DNA of 64,000 nucleotides. Source: Kudoa neothunni. Its lineage: Eukaryota > Cnidaria. This document shows positions 11,678 through 23,111 of the stretch, one piece after another. The stretch is taken from the NCBI GenBank assembly GCA_964304625.1, contig OZ199839.1, forward strand, positions 4,774,001 through 4,838,000. Direction: 5' to 3'. A program made the position numbers and the translations under genes. The notes under the pieces are model-generated. The model did not search any database and was not told the origin of the DNA. It worked only from the letters and a program-made list of their open reading frames with translations. How positions within the stretch are numbered: position 1 is the stretch's first letter; the number at the start of each line of letters is the position of its first letter.

Positions 11678-12431
11678 ATGCGCACGCCCGTTTGGTTTAA
11701 ATTGATCATGCTACGAGCGTGTGGACTGTCGTCAACAACCCTATTCAAAAGTTCTAACAATAACATCTTAAGAATGTATCACCTTGAGAGTAGAAAGAGA
11801 AGAAACCCACCTAAACGACAGAAATACGTAACACGACGTTTCCGGCCAGATCCTAAATTAAATGTGCTATGGGGACGAAGTGTGTGGGAAGCTGGTTTCT
11901 CTTATAAGCTATATGCTGAACCGTTATTCAATTGACCAAAAAAATGATTCAATAGCTGTTTCTTAGGTACCATCTAAGATGGCAAGCGAACACAGTTTCC
12001 GCCAGTTTATTTAGCAATACGCTGAATCGATATGTGACCATAGATCTCACTGTGGAAACACTTTACGATATTGAATGATGATGGTGGAATTGATAACTAT
12101 TTAGCTAATAGAACCGATGAAGATTTGAATTCAAATATTGGATCTCGTTTAAAAAAAATACCTCGAAGATTTTCGAAAACATCCATCAATTCCCTGAGGA
12201 ATATGTAGGGCAATCGTTTCGAAAATTCACGATTTTTTAAATGAATTTGGTTTCTAGGATGAAAATGGCATCCGTGTTATTCTACCTACAGTCCATGCAA
12301 TCGATTTGGTAGGTTTTGACCGAATTTTAAGACCGATTCATGTGGATAAATATGTTAAACCTCCCAAAGCAGTTCCAATTCAACCAGTTGATATTATCGA
12401 TTGTTTAGAACAATCTGTTTGCTTTATTTAA
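11678..12431 (+). CDS. mRpL28: Mitochondrial ribosomal protein bL28m (three exons, three single-base frame interruptions)
   Basis: Exons 11,678-11,922, 11,967-12,204 and 12,258-12,431 flank GT-AG introns of 44 and 53 nt. Exon 1 carries a basic N-terminus and KLNVLWGRSVWEAGFSYK. Exon 2 carries LRWQANTVSASLFSN, NRYVTIDLTVETLYDI, GGIDNYLANRTDEDL and IGSRLKK, matching the L28 core (the human equivalent includes the WKPQ, DLIDEAYGLDF and FGMDLKR stretches). Exon 3 is a C-terminal extension starting DENGIRVILPTVHAIDLV. The protein is a structural part of the mitochondrial large subunit, about 217 aa. Exon 2 contains three apparent one-base insertions: near 12,076, in the A8 run near 12,158, and in the CCC near 12,193. 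The net change of +3 lets exon 3 stay in phase. An essential gene with three clustered homopolymer-type indels suggests consensus errors; a young pseudogene is the alternative. Confidence 0.75.
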
Positions 12432-12591
12432 TTTTTTTTATTGATTTGTGATATGATTGTTTCTAAGTTATTCTTTAACTGAATTGATCTGCCACGATAT
12501 TTAATTGTTGAAGCAAAAAACACACTTCTGATTAAATATTTAACAAGAGTTGACACTAAATCGAAGCATTTTCTAATTAATGTTAGCGGCA

Positions 12592-13049
12592 CTAAGTCAA
12601 CCCTAAAGGTTGCTTTAATGAGGCTATAATGTTGGCTAACGCAACAGTGTGCTTGGCGTGCTCTCGATGGCACTCCTTTTTACGTTCCTTCAATCTAGAG
12701 TGAGTTATTCATAAGAATATCACTCATTGAGTATTACATGGTACTAACGTCATCTATTTGCTGTGCCTTTACAAAATAGCTATTCTACATTGAAGTTAAA
12801 CGATTTAATAAACTCTCGTGTAACATACTGATAGATGTCGTACTTTTTCTTGTCTATACAATTTCATGCATTCATCATATTGGAGTTCGTTTCGGTTGAT
12901 TTGATCATCAATAATGGATAACTCCGCCTCCAGCTAAATTGATTCAATGTCTACGTTCTATATTTATTTGGATAAGTTTTTACTGCGTTCAATTGAGATG
13001 CACAATATAAAGCAGCAGACTGCATTAATTCGCCCTCGTCGTACGCCAT
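12592..13049 (-). CDS. Small coiled-coil protein, unnamed family, paralog 1 (four exons)
   Basis: Exons 12,984-13,049 (66 nt), 12,829-12,933 (105), 12,738-12,784 (47) and 12,592-12,694 (103) are joined by GT-AG introns of 50, 44 and 43 nt. The spliced frame is open for 106 aa. The product starts MAYDEGELMQSAALYCASQL and continues with acidic/basic heptad-like helices (LEAELSIIDDQINRNELQ, then ECMKLYRQEKVRHLS), then IDDVSTILKERKKECHREH, ending QPLGLT. I recognise no family. Support comes from a paralog at 16,304-16,734 with the same first three exon lengths, the same phases and clear residue matches (the A/E junction of exons 1 and 2, I-x-x-x-D, NE, MK-x-Y, the D-x-x-ST-x-LKERKK block). It is tail-to-tail with mRpL28, 160 bp apart. 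It lies just outside the inverted repeat visible in this window. Confidence 0.7.
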
Positions 13050-13815
13050 TTCTAACCAATAGTATAAGGTAAATGATCGGTGGTATTTTTTCGGACAAAA
13101 ACTGGATTTATTGGATAGTTTATTATATGATTAATTCAAAATTTGATATTCCTAATTATTGCATACATACCGATGTTCCGACTTTGACACTATATTATTG
13201 GAACTTAACTTTAAATCACTTGTTTGTTTGGTTTCCAGTCTCGTAGAGGGGTACACAAATACATCCAACTGTAATCGCTTGTTTGTTTTTTTAATATAAA
13301 GTTTAGTTTTATTTACTTTACCAAATACTTGTTAATATTGCTTATTATAAATGTTCCATATCTGGGAGAAGCAAAAGCTTTTAATTGCCAACAGACTAAA
13401 CATTTCTTAAAACAAACAAAGCATTACCAAAGTTAACAGGTTAAGCATTAAAAGGCTCCGAAATTATATAAAATCGAATTTTTGGAATGTGAAATATACA
13501 ACACATAACATTTTATAAAAATAAATATACAAAATCATGGGATAAAAAAGAATTCATTAGGTTACTTGCTTTTGTGGCGGTGGAAAAGAAAACATCGAAT
13601 TATGTTTTTGAAATAATTAATGTTAATTTCGGACGATTAATTATATTTTAAGTAGAATTATCTTTAAATTTGTATATATTCAAATATAAAACCATATTTA
13701 AGGCCAATGCCTTCGAATTATGGGTGCGACGAGCATGAGACTCTGAATAGTTGAAGTTCCTAAAGCTATTATACTAAATATAAAATGCCTCTTCTACCTT
13801 TGCCTTTAATCTATA
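13050..13815. other. Intergenic region containing the outer edge of the visible inverted repeat
   Basis: No gene seen. From about 13,530 onward the sequence reappears in reverse complement at the right end of the window, so the left-arm boundary visible here is set by the window edge, not by loss of homology. Confidence 0.6.
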
Positions 13816-15705
13816 TCTATATTCTATACACATAATAAAGTTCTTACGTCTGTCAGTGTGTGTCAGTTTGTATTTGAATAGATAAACCACTATTGAAAAT
13901 CGATTATTCACTTAGAAGTATAAATATAGTCAATAACACAGTCCGAAAAAAGGAATTTTCTGGTTGTCCTCACAAATAGCAGAATTAAAAGCACCTGAAT
14001 AATATTTTTATTTGTTTACTTCTGATTGATAGCCAAATAAAATGAACTTTTACTCCAAATATAGAGAAAGAGTCTCTTAATTATGATATAGAATGTTATA
14101 AAAATTTTACATGTTCCTTTTTGGGGTACTTTTGAGACAAATAAAACTATTAACGTCACATTTACAAGAGTTGTCGGATTTCCATTAAATTTGAAGCATA
14201 AACAAGTTATTTGATAAGCGTTTTTCTCTTTTCGAACGTTATTGATATAGTTAAGCAAAATACATTATGATCATTTTAAATAAAACATGTAATTTGAGAT
14301 TACAAGTTTTTGCCACGTTGGAATAATTTGAGACTCTATATGTATCCTAAAAACGATATGAAATGTGTGTAGAGCTTTTAAATATTAAAATTTTTGTGGC
14401 AACTTAAACGAAAATTATGCTCCATTGGAATTCCTGAGATGTGAACATTCCTTTTTATCAAAAATATCGATTGAGATTGGAACTATAGTCGTCTTTTCGA
14501 TAAGTTTTTATTCATTTTTCGGTTTTCCCAAATTTACTTGAAAAATAGCTGGCATGAATAATTCGATAAGTTTCTAAATTTGATGAGACAATTTTCTAAC
14601 TAATGTTTAAGTTCTTAGTAACCTAATTATTCCTTACCCCCAGACCTTAAGGTTAATATTCAAATCAATATACCGTTTTCTTTAAGCTCGCATTAATTCA
14701 TTGATATAAAAGCTGCATAAAAGTATGCGACACCTCATTCTATACGTAGTTTATGAATTTATATTCACGATTACTTTTGCACAAAATACAGTCCCACTCT
14801 CAATACGTGCCATGTAGATTAATAAGAAATAATTGGTCCATTCGATCTAACCGATATTTTCACATAGTTTTCGTTAATCTAAGAATAGTTCAATACAAAG
14901 AAATTATTTTTTAGGGCAATCAAACAGTACGTTAATTTTTAAAAGGGTGCATTCCATTCCTTCAAGAAAACCAGTTGATGTTTAAGCATTACTGTAATTT
15001 TTCAAAACCAAAAACACCTTTACGTTTTGGATTTAATCGTATTTTATTAATTAACTGTGCATATTTTTGAAACCAGTAAGTTATTCTTGATAAAAAGCAA
15101 AGTTGGATTTATTTATAAATCAGGAAATTTTTGTTACAATAATGAATACGTAAGTTACTGTTCACGGCTTTTCAAAACATCATTGGCATCATTATAAAAT
15201 TGCGAAAAAAGGAGTAACAATTAATATTTATATTTCGGAGGAATCTTAAGTTGCTTAATGATTTTGTTTCATAAATAACTGAACTTTAATCGCTAATTAC
15301 ATTTCTCTTAAAATTAAGTTCATCATAGTTTTGGTCAATAATTTGTAAAATAAAGTTAAAACTACTCATTAATTTCTTTCCATACCTCTATTTATATTTG
15401 GATGGAAAGTGTGCGCATAATTTCGTTTATCTAAATCATCACATTGCAAAAATAATGACAAGCTTTAAAATGCATAAATTAAAATAGAAACAAAATTTAC
15501 AGGGTTTAAAGTGCTGATTAGATTAACTCTTCCGTAAAATTTCTCCATTGAAAAATAAAAAAGTTAAAATTTTCTATCACACTGTACCAGGCCAAACTGG
15601 GCATTAGCGCCATTTACTTAAAAATCAAAAAGGCTTTAGTCTGAGCCAGGTGTTAGCCTACTTGGCTGGAAAGGAAGCCCTCGCGAAGTGGGGCTTTTGC
15701 GTTAG
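13816..15705 (+). mobile_element. Nonautonomous Helitron, copy 2 (left arm)
   Basis: Starts TCTATATTCTATACAC at 13,816 after an A and ends with the hairpin AAGCCC...GGGCTT followed by TTTTGCGTTAG at 15,705, then a T run. The terminal tetranucleotide is TTAG instead of CTAG. It is the inverted partner of 7,496-9,158. The segment around 14,345-14,640 is absent from copy 1, and the break is bounded by TTAGG on both sides. It sits between the two small coiled-coil paralogs. Confidence 0.75.
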
Positions 15706-16303
15706 TTTTTAATATAACTGATATCTTTTTTTCAAAATTATTAGTAAATTAAGCTGACCATAACGTTTGAATGGGAAAAGAGCCACGCTTAATTAGTAAT
15801 GCGTAATAATTAGATTAGGAGTAAAGCAGGTTTTTAATATGAATCTTCTGCAAAAAAAAGATTGATTACATTCAGAACTAGCTTGGTATATAGTTTAAAT
15901 ATATATTTGGCAAAAAATCTATAGAAAATTCATTCTTACTGCAGGAAAATTGTTGAATATAATTTTGGTTAGGTTTAACTTGCCAAAATCATTTAAAACA
16001 GACTTTAAAGCTTAATTAATGGTTTCCTTTTAAGTCAACAATATATATTGATGATTAGAAATTCGAATTATCATTCCTTAATATAATTGATTGGAAATAA
16101 TTTGATTCATAATAAGTGATAAAAAAGCATTTAGACATTATTATTTTTATTTTTTGAAAATATGAAACATTTTATTACTGTGAGATAATGATAATCATTT
16201 CTAAATAAATTTTAATATCTATGCTGCATTTTTAGAATATGATTAATAAAAAAATCCGATAATAAACATGAACATTTTTATCAAGAAAAAATCAAATATA
16301 ATT
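15706..16303. other. Intergenic, no gene recognised (left arm)
   Basis: Very AT-rich, with no coding frame, repeat end or RNA gene noticed. It is mirrored at 61,229-61,826. Confidence 0.5.
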
Positions 16304-16734
16304 TCAGATAGCTCGTAAGTTGCGTAGAATGATAAAATAATCTTCTATGCTCATTTATATGGTGTTTTTTTCGTTCTTTTCAAACCTAAATTAACATAAT
16401 CTTCTTCAAAATGGTTAAATTTGCCTTACATAGTACTATAATTATCAAGTTGTTCCACATTAGGAAAAAGTCTCCACTATAGAAAAATTGATATCTAAAA
16501 CAACCTTAAATATACTTGTCGTAATCGATCCCTTTTCTTTGTTGTATATTTTCATGTATTCAGTTAATTTTTCTTCGTTTTCTATAATTAGTTTGTCTAC
16601 TGTTATTATTTGTTGTTCTACCTTGATTCCATTTTATATTTAATTAAGAATCACAGGAAATAATTTACTGCTCTCATTTGAGCTCGATAATGAGTAGCAC
16701 TTCTATATCTCTGCAAGGTTTCTTCTAATGACAT
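16304..16734 (-). CDS. Small coiled-coil protein, unnamed family, paralog 2 (left-arm copy, last exon out of frame)
   Basis: Left-arm copy of the gene annotated in full at 60,801-61,228. Exons 1 to 3 are legible with the same splice sites. In the last exon two homopolymers are each one base longer than in the right arm (near 16,388 and 16,394), which shifts the LKERKK block out of frame. Because the right-arm frame agrees with paralog 1 at 12,592-13,049, the left-arm bases are the likelier errors. An allele-specific lesion is possible. Confidence 0.65.
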
Positions 16735-17215
16735 CACCCTTGACAACAATATGTAGATTAGTATGCGGTAGGCTCAAACTCCGTTTTATACTCGGAAAGG
16801 TGGCTTTATTAACTAGTTTAGTCTGCTTAAATATTTCATTACTCATTTTTAAATAAAAAAAGTATTGGATCATGTGTCGGTTTGTTTGTAGGTATTTCTG
16901 GTTATCTTCACTCAGTTCAAGTTATCAGCTTATTTTATCCAAATTATAAATCTGTTTTCCTCATTAAATAAAAATTTTAATAAATCTTTTTAACATTGAT
17001 TCAAACCTGTAAACCTAGGTATATTGAGTTGCTCTCGAGAGATCATACTGTAATCAGTTAGGATAGAATGTTGAAAGGATTATACTTTGTTAACCTTCCG
17101 AATACTATACTGGATTATTCTACTAAATTATGTGTCTTTTTAAGATTAAATTATTTTAATTTCAAACAATCAATCGAAGTCATTTTAAAGTTATTTTTAT
17201 ACGATTAAAAATTTA
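16735..17215. other. Upstream region of coiled-coil paralog 2 (left arm)
   Basis: No coding exon or repeat end supported. A short frame just upstream of the chosen ATG (about 16,740-16,840) overlaps the 5' UTR and is not claimed as a gene. Confidence 0.4.
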
Positions 17216-18620
17216 TTAACCCTCCCTGTCCGAAGCGGGGTCCATTAGGGACCCCAATTTCAGTATTTGTCGCGTTAACACTGAAACTGAACTATTTGAC
17301 TTTTTAACTGTTCTAGGAATGCCTCTATAAAGTTAAAAAGTAAGTATAGAAACTAAAATTTTTTTCTAATTTCAAAAATATGCCTTAGAGATTATATTTA
17401 TTTCATAATCCGCATGTTTATTCCTATAGAATTTCGAGAAAAATGGTTCATTATATGCATATTAATCTATTTTACTTATTTATATAGATAAATTTTTGTT
17501 TAATTGATTTTTAAGCCATATATGCATAAGGTTTATATATACTTCGACTTAATAGGAGATTAGCGAGAATTCATCCGTACCGCGCTTCTTGGTTGGTAGG
17601 CTCTTGTTTCTCTAAAGAATCTCTGTTTACCAACAACAAATTAATCCATGATTCATTATTTGCAATATAACTATTAGAATCTTTGTGTATTATCTGGGGA
17701 TTCCGTAATTTTTATTCGGCGAAATATAAATTGATAGAGTATAAAGTATTTGGCGAATAATTATTCTATTGCAAATTTAATAAAATAAACAATAAGACTT
17801 ATCAATAATTTTTAAAAATAGTCAGAAATAATATCTATTAATATTTGTATTGAGTATTTAACAATAGTTAAAGCACCGTGTGTTTATTGATTATTGATTA
17901 TCGATATGTATGTGCTACGAATTATTCGTATAGAAGCATTAAATGTATGTTCCAGCAGTTTTGCAAGTATGGATACCAAAATATTTAAACGGCTTAGGTT
18001 TCCTTAAATTAAATTCTTTTAATCTAATCATATTAACTCTTAAATATGCAAATAAATAAAAAAAAGTTCGTAAAAACGTAAGGGGATGTAGCATTTAAAA
18101 ATGCAAATACATTAATAAGCAGTGTACCTTTATAATTTTTTTATTTTAATTATGAAGGAATTAAAACGATGCGAGTTTTTCAAACACTGCTTTCTATGAA
18201 ATCACAGAGCAAACTGCATGCGCCGCTACATTTACTACTTCCGAAACGGTCCGATAATTTCTACAGACGGCGCTTAGCTGGGCCTGTGTTTGATCATCAT
18301 CTATTAATTTTTTATAGCACCTAGTCGAATAAATTAGGTATTTATTTCTTTTAGACATCTTCGAAGCCATTAGTGCTGAAAATGTATGCGCTGATTTCAT
18401 CACATTGGTCGGACACAATAAGTTCATCTTGGTCTCATATCTGCATTTTGAGCTACCGGAGAGAGCTATGTTTCATTTTTTGTACTTATAAATGTCTATA
18501 AATAACATATTGTTAGTTTCGTAATAATTGATGGCGTTTAAGGCCGATTTAAAAGGGATCCCAAATGGACCCCATCGGCACACGCGTAATTTTTTCGAAC
18601 GCTGTACAGGGGAGGGTTAA
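17216..18620. mobile_element. piggyBac-like nonautonomous element, family PB-A member 1 (left arm)
   Basis: Flanked by TTAA at 17,216-17,219 and 18,617-18,620. Left end: CCCTCCCTGTCCGAAG, followed by the palindrome GGGGTCCATTAGGGACCCC. Right end, read inward: CCCTCCCCTGTACAGCG, with GGGGTCCATTTGGGATCCC 50 bp further in. TTAA targets and CCCT-type ends are piggyBac hallmarks. Only one notable frame exists inside (18,194-18,427, minus, 77 codons), and it has no motif I can assign. It shares its layout with the element at 23,898-25,278. Confidence 0.75.
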
Positions 18621-19210
18621 TATTTCCCTTAAAAAAATAAATGAGTTACAAAAAAGCTCCATTTGGAATTTTGATTAAGAAAATTACGACGTTTAAAGAA
18701 TTCATATAATCTATTAAACATAGATCGTTCCAGAATAATGAATTTAGTATCAACAAATTATTTGTACATCATAAACTATAATGATGATATTTTGAATAAA
18801 TGATAGAAATCTAAATAAAATATTTAGTTTTAAAAAATTAAATTAACTGAATTTTTCGAGATAAATAAAAACATTCATATAATAAAATAATCACTTGAGA
18901 TTGATTATGACATCACTTAATTTTGTTAACTTGAGTTTTAGAAATTTATCGTTAAAAACGAAATTATTAAATGGATATTTTTATACAACTTCGTGATTTA
19001 AAAAAAAGTATTGGATTAACAGCCAATTGTTTATTTGAAAAAATTCTTTTAAAGTATATAAAAGGAAATTTATATTAATTTTTGTTGATTATAATTGTAA
19101 ATTTCTGTATATAATTTATTTTGCAAAATATCGATGTTTCAGAAATTAAGCTTTTATGAATGGATCGTACATAGTTTAGTTACTATCTACTATATATACA
19201 AGGGCTGAAG
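18621..19210. other. AT-rich spacer between elements (left arm)
   Basis: No gene or repeat end seen. It is mirrored at 58,335-58,920. Confidence 0.5.
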
Positions 19211-20488
19211 CAGGGTTGCCAGAATTGGTATGTTCGTACCAAAATGGTACTTTTTCACCTTCAATACATGATTTTTAATCCCCTTGACGATATCCAGTTT
19301 CCGATTAGGTATTAGTAATGAATGCAACGTAGCATTAATGGCTTATTTAAAAATTTATACTTTTTGCGTTTCTTTATTATTATTTCAGCGTATAGATATA
19401 ACATTATACAAAGATATGCAAAGTATGTCTTGGGTCTGAAGTTGATATTATTTTAAATATCCAATCTATCCCTTTAATATTTTGTCTCCTAAAGAAAACA
19501 AAACAAACAATTAGCCCTTAACGGCTAACCATTGGATTCGCGCGCCCACCTGATTATTATTTTGTTGTAAAACCTGTTATAATTTGTGTAATTTTGCCAA
19601 ACCATTAGCTTATTTTATTATGTCGATCGGTAGATAATACTTTTTTAAAAATGTAGATGAAATTCTGACGAATATACACAAAATATAACATGCATAACAA
19701 CAAAATTTATAAACAAAATAATAAAAAGATGGGCGCATGGAACTGAAGGTTATCCTTTAACAAAATTTTATAAAATTAAGCTTATTGTTTTCTACACATG
19801 TATGTTAAATGAGTTTCTGCCTACGATAATGTTATCTATTTATTGTTTTAAATGAAACTTTCTTTGATTTCATGGTCAAATCAGTTCCATGTAATCCCAG
19901 TGTATCTTTAACCTTATACGTGGGCAATTAGCTCGTTTACTTCACAAAATTAATTGTTATGCGTTGCCTACAAGTTTCATACTTTAGGGTTTTAAAATGT
20001 TTTTAAAAACGAAAAAAAAATCTGGCTCGAAAGAGTTATCAAATTTACTTGTCGCTACAAGGATTTCTTAAAACGTTAAGTTTATAGATTTCTAACCAGA
20101 GGAATTGTTAATAAATTAAATTTTTTAAAATTAAAGCAATCACTGACACCGGAAAATATTTAAGTTATATGAAAATGAAGTTGAAGAGGAAAACAATATC
20201 CGGAATGCGATTAGGATAAAATTTTATACACAAACACTTATTTTAACATACAAATTCATTTTTAATAGCGCACGCTTTGGTAATTTACTACGTAGTTTTT
20301 GCATTCAACAAGTCGAATTAATTTCTATAACTTTTATTGCGTTATACATAATGTAATATTTGTTGGGTTCGTAATTCTTGATAGTCTTTAATCAAAACGA
20401 TAGCGACTGCGGAAACTAAAGTGATATAAGTAGCACACCAAACAAGAAAATATATAAAGGTTATAAACGCAAGGCAAGAAGAGAATGG

Positions 20489-22927
20489 TTGGAAGATCGA
20501 AGGTTTATCCAGTGGATTGATATGAGCATGGATAACAAGGAGAAAGTGCTCTGCACAGTGTGTAAATGCGAAGTTTCGGGGAGTATTTCACAAATCGGAA
20601 GACATGCAACAACCGAAAAGCATTCAAGATATATGAGACAATACACAAACAATATGAAAATAGATAGTTATACAGAATTAAACAGTTCCGTTGTATATTC
20701 TCGAAAAATAGCTAAAGCAGAATTGAAATTATGTGCCTTTGTTGTGGAAAACAATTTGCCGTTGTCAATCTTGTATCATTCGCCTGGTTTAATTACCAAT
20801 GCTGGTGAAGATTCTACTATTTACAATGATATTAAATGTGCTCGAACGAAAAGCAAATGTGTTTTTCGTAATGTTATTGGGAAATATTACTTAAAAAGCT
20901 TAATTACAAACAACCAAATTTTAATTAATAATAGATGAAACCACAGATATGTCCACAACTAAACACCTAGTTTTAGTAGCTCGATATTATAATGTCGATG
21001 TTAAGAAGACAATGGACAAATATTTGGTCATGTTGGAAATAACGAATTGTACTGGTAAAGGAATTTTTGGATCATTGACAAATTTTTTTAAAACTAATAT
21101 CTCCATTCACAATCTTATCGGATTTGCCAGTGACAATGCAAATGTTATAATGGGTAACAAAAGTGGTCTCCAGAGTTTACTGAAACAAATAATTTCTTCG
21201 CTTTATGTGCAAGGTTGCGTTTGTCACTCAGTAAATTTATGTGTTTCTAAAGCTTGCCATCAACTTCCAAATGAGTTGGAAGATTTAGCTAGAAGTATTT
21301 ACACATATATTTCGAATAGCCCAAAACATTTGAGTGAATACAAGGCATTTCAAAAGATGATGGATATTTGTCCTAGAAAGATATTACGCTTTTGTGACAC
21401 AAGATGGTTGTCACTTGAACAAGTCGTTGCTAGAATACTCGATCAATGGAATTCACTTAAAATGTTTTTCGCTACTGCAGTATCAGGAAATGGCTTTGAA
21501 TCGGCAAAATTAATAAATCATAAACTCAATAAACCAATAAATCGTATGTGTTTTGAATTCTTAAGCTTTATACTCCCAATAATGAACAAACTTAATCTTG
21601 AATTCCGATCAGAAGCCTTTCGAATACACAAGATAAAAAATTCAATTAGTGTTACAGTAAAAGTCATTCTCAGTTTATTTATGAAAAGAGAAATCATTAA
21701 AAATGTGGATATTTGGAATGTTAATATTAATAACCCTTCAAATTATCTTCCATTAGATAGTGTTTGTCGCGGATCCAATAAGACTTGCATGTATACAATG
21801 AATTCTTCCATAATAAATTCACAAGAATATCTCCAATATAAAATAAATACATTTAATTTAAATATTTCCTTAACAAATAAAATAATTGATCGATTTCTAT
21901 ATAATAATTCATTTAAAGAACTTGAATTGTTTCAGGCAATGGATCCAAGTAGCGTAAATGAAGATAAGCCAGAGTCTATTATATCCCTTGCCCTTGCCAG
22001 GGTTGCCAGCGGTATTTTAGAAAAAACCCAAATTTAAGTAAAAAAACCCAAGGTCGAGAAAAACGCTAGTCTAAAATACAACAAAAAATAGAATCATATC
22101 TATTAAAGTTCTTAATCATCTTCCGAGTCTTCAAATACGTCTGCAGATATTAAATTTAAATTTATCGTCGTATTATTGCAATTTATTGGCGAGAACGCTC
22201 ATTCAAACTTAATGTCTAGTATAGATCAATATGTTCACAATGAATTCATTAATTCATAGTTCAAGATATATTTTTAAATAATGTTAAATTTTCTAATAAT
22301 GTGCGACAATGTTAATTGAACAATCGTGCCACGTTAAACAATCTATTGTGCTGTCGTTCAATATCGTAATGTTTAAACCCTGCACGATATAATCTGAGTA
22401 GGATACGTTATTAAAAATATAAATATTAATGTCACACTTAATGAAATTTGTGTTATTATTCAATGTTTACAGGTGTTCAATAAAAACCCAAGATTTTAAA
22501 GAAAAATGAAAAAAACCAAGAACCCAAGGTGACCACAAAAAACCCAAGCAGTGGACGCCTGCCCTTGCAGCAAGATTCCCCAATCTTATATCGGATGAAG
22601 ACTACACCAATGCGGATATTGAATGGAGACAATTAACTTACGAAGACTCAAATCTCTTTTCGATAAGTGCCCGAAAAATTTTGGTACGATGTATCAGAAA
22701 AAAGAATTGGCGATGTTCCTAAATATCCATTAATTTCAAAACTAATGATAAGCTTGCTCTCATTACCTCATTCTCCTGCTTGTTCCGAAAGAATATTTAC
22801 CCAATTGAACATAATCAAAACGAAAAATAGATCATTATTGAATACCGAGACATTAAACAGCTTGATTTCTTCGAAAATTTTATTTTTAATACAGATTGTA
22901 CAAAATGGAACCCAGCTGAAAATTTAG
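20489..22927 (+). pseudogene. hAT transposase, frameshifted and split by a MITE (left arm)
   Basis: Domains in order: a BED-type finger near the start (VLCTVCKCEVS, then H-x5-H); a first catalytic Asp in IDETTDMS; SDNANVIMG; the CxxH of VQGCVCHSVNLCVSKACH; the CDTRW motif (FCDTRWLSLEQVV); and the C-terminal dimerisation region YPLISKLMISLLSLPHSPAC then SERIFTQLN. The frame is open upstream of 20,489 to about 20,420, without an ATG, so a first exon may be missing. A one-base shift near 20,935 separates the finger part from the catalytic part. The 563-bp MITE then separates the catalytic core from the dimerisation region. The core resembles the zinc-finger-862/ZMYM-like hAT branch. Non-functional as it stands. 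Confidence 0.85.
21998..22560. mobile_element. hAT MITE nested in the hAT 1 transposase (left arm)
   Basis: Starts CAGGGTTGCCAGCGG and ends CAGTGGACGCCT, flanked by the 8-bp duplication GCCCTTGC (21,990-21,997 and 22,561-22,568). Its first 12 bases equal the host element's own terminus. AAACCCAAG-type motifs occur near both ends. Taking out the insert plus one duplication makes the transposase frame continuous at that point (SLALAARFPNL to SLAARFPNL), so the frame was still open when the insertion happened. Confidence 0.85.
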
Positions 22928-23111
22928 TAACAGCGTTCATAGAGAGAAACCTTTATGAAGATAACTGTAATGACACAATTTCATTTTAGATAAATTAAAA
23001 AACATTTTAAATAACTACGTTTTTCCCCTTAATCTCCTTTTTGCGATGATTAACTGTTGGTACGTTATACTTGATTATGGTGCTTTTTTCGCTAATCTTC
23101 TGACAACCCTG

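Larger units (their letters stand above)
19211..23111 (+). mobile_element. hAT element 1, 3.9 kb, with both terminal inverted repeats (left arm)
   Basis: Ends: CAGGGTTGCCAGAATTGG at 19,211, and, read inward from 23,111, CAGGGTTGTCAGAAG. A GGTAC-rich stretch lies inside each end (GGTACTTTTT on the left, GTACCAACAG on the right). Flanking 8-mers (GGCTGAAG and GTGCAAAT) are not a clear target duplication, which suggests age or loss. It encodes one transposase (from about 20,420 to 22,927), broken by one frameshift and by a nested hAT MITE at 21,998-22,560. Confidence 0.8.

Noticed and set aside
18194-18427. A piggyBac transposase gene inside PB-A member 1
   Set aside because: The 77-codon frame shows no DDE motif or Cys-rich tail typical of the family.
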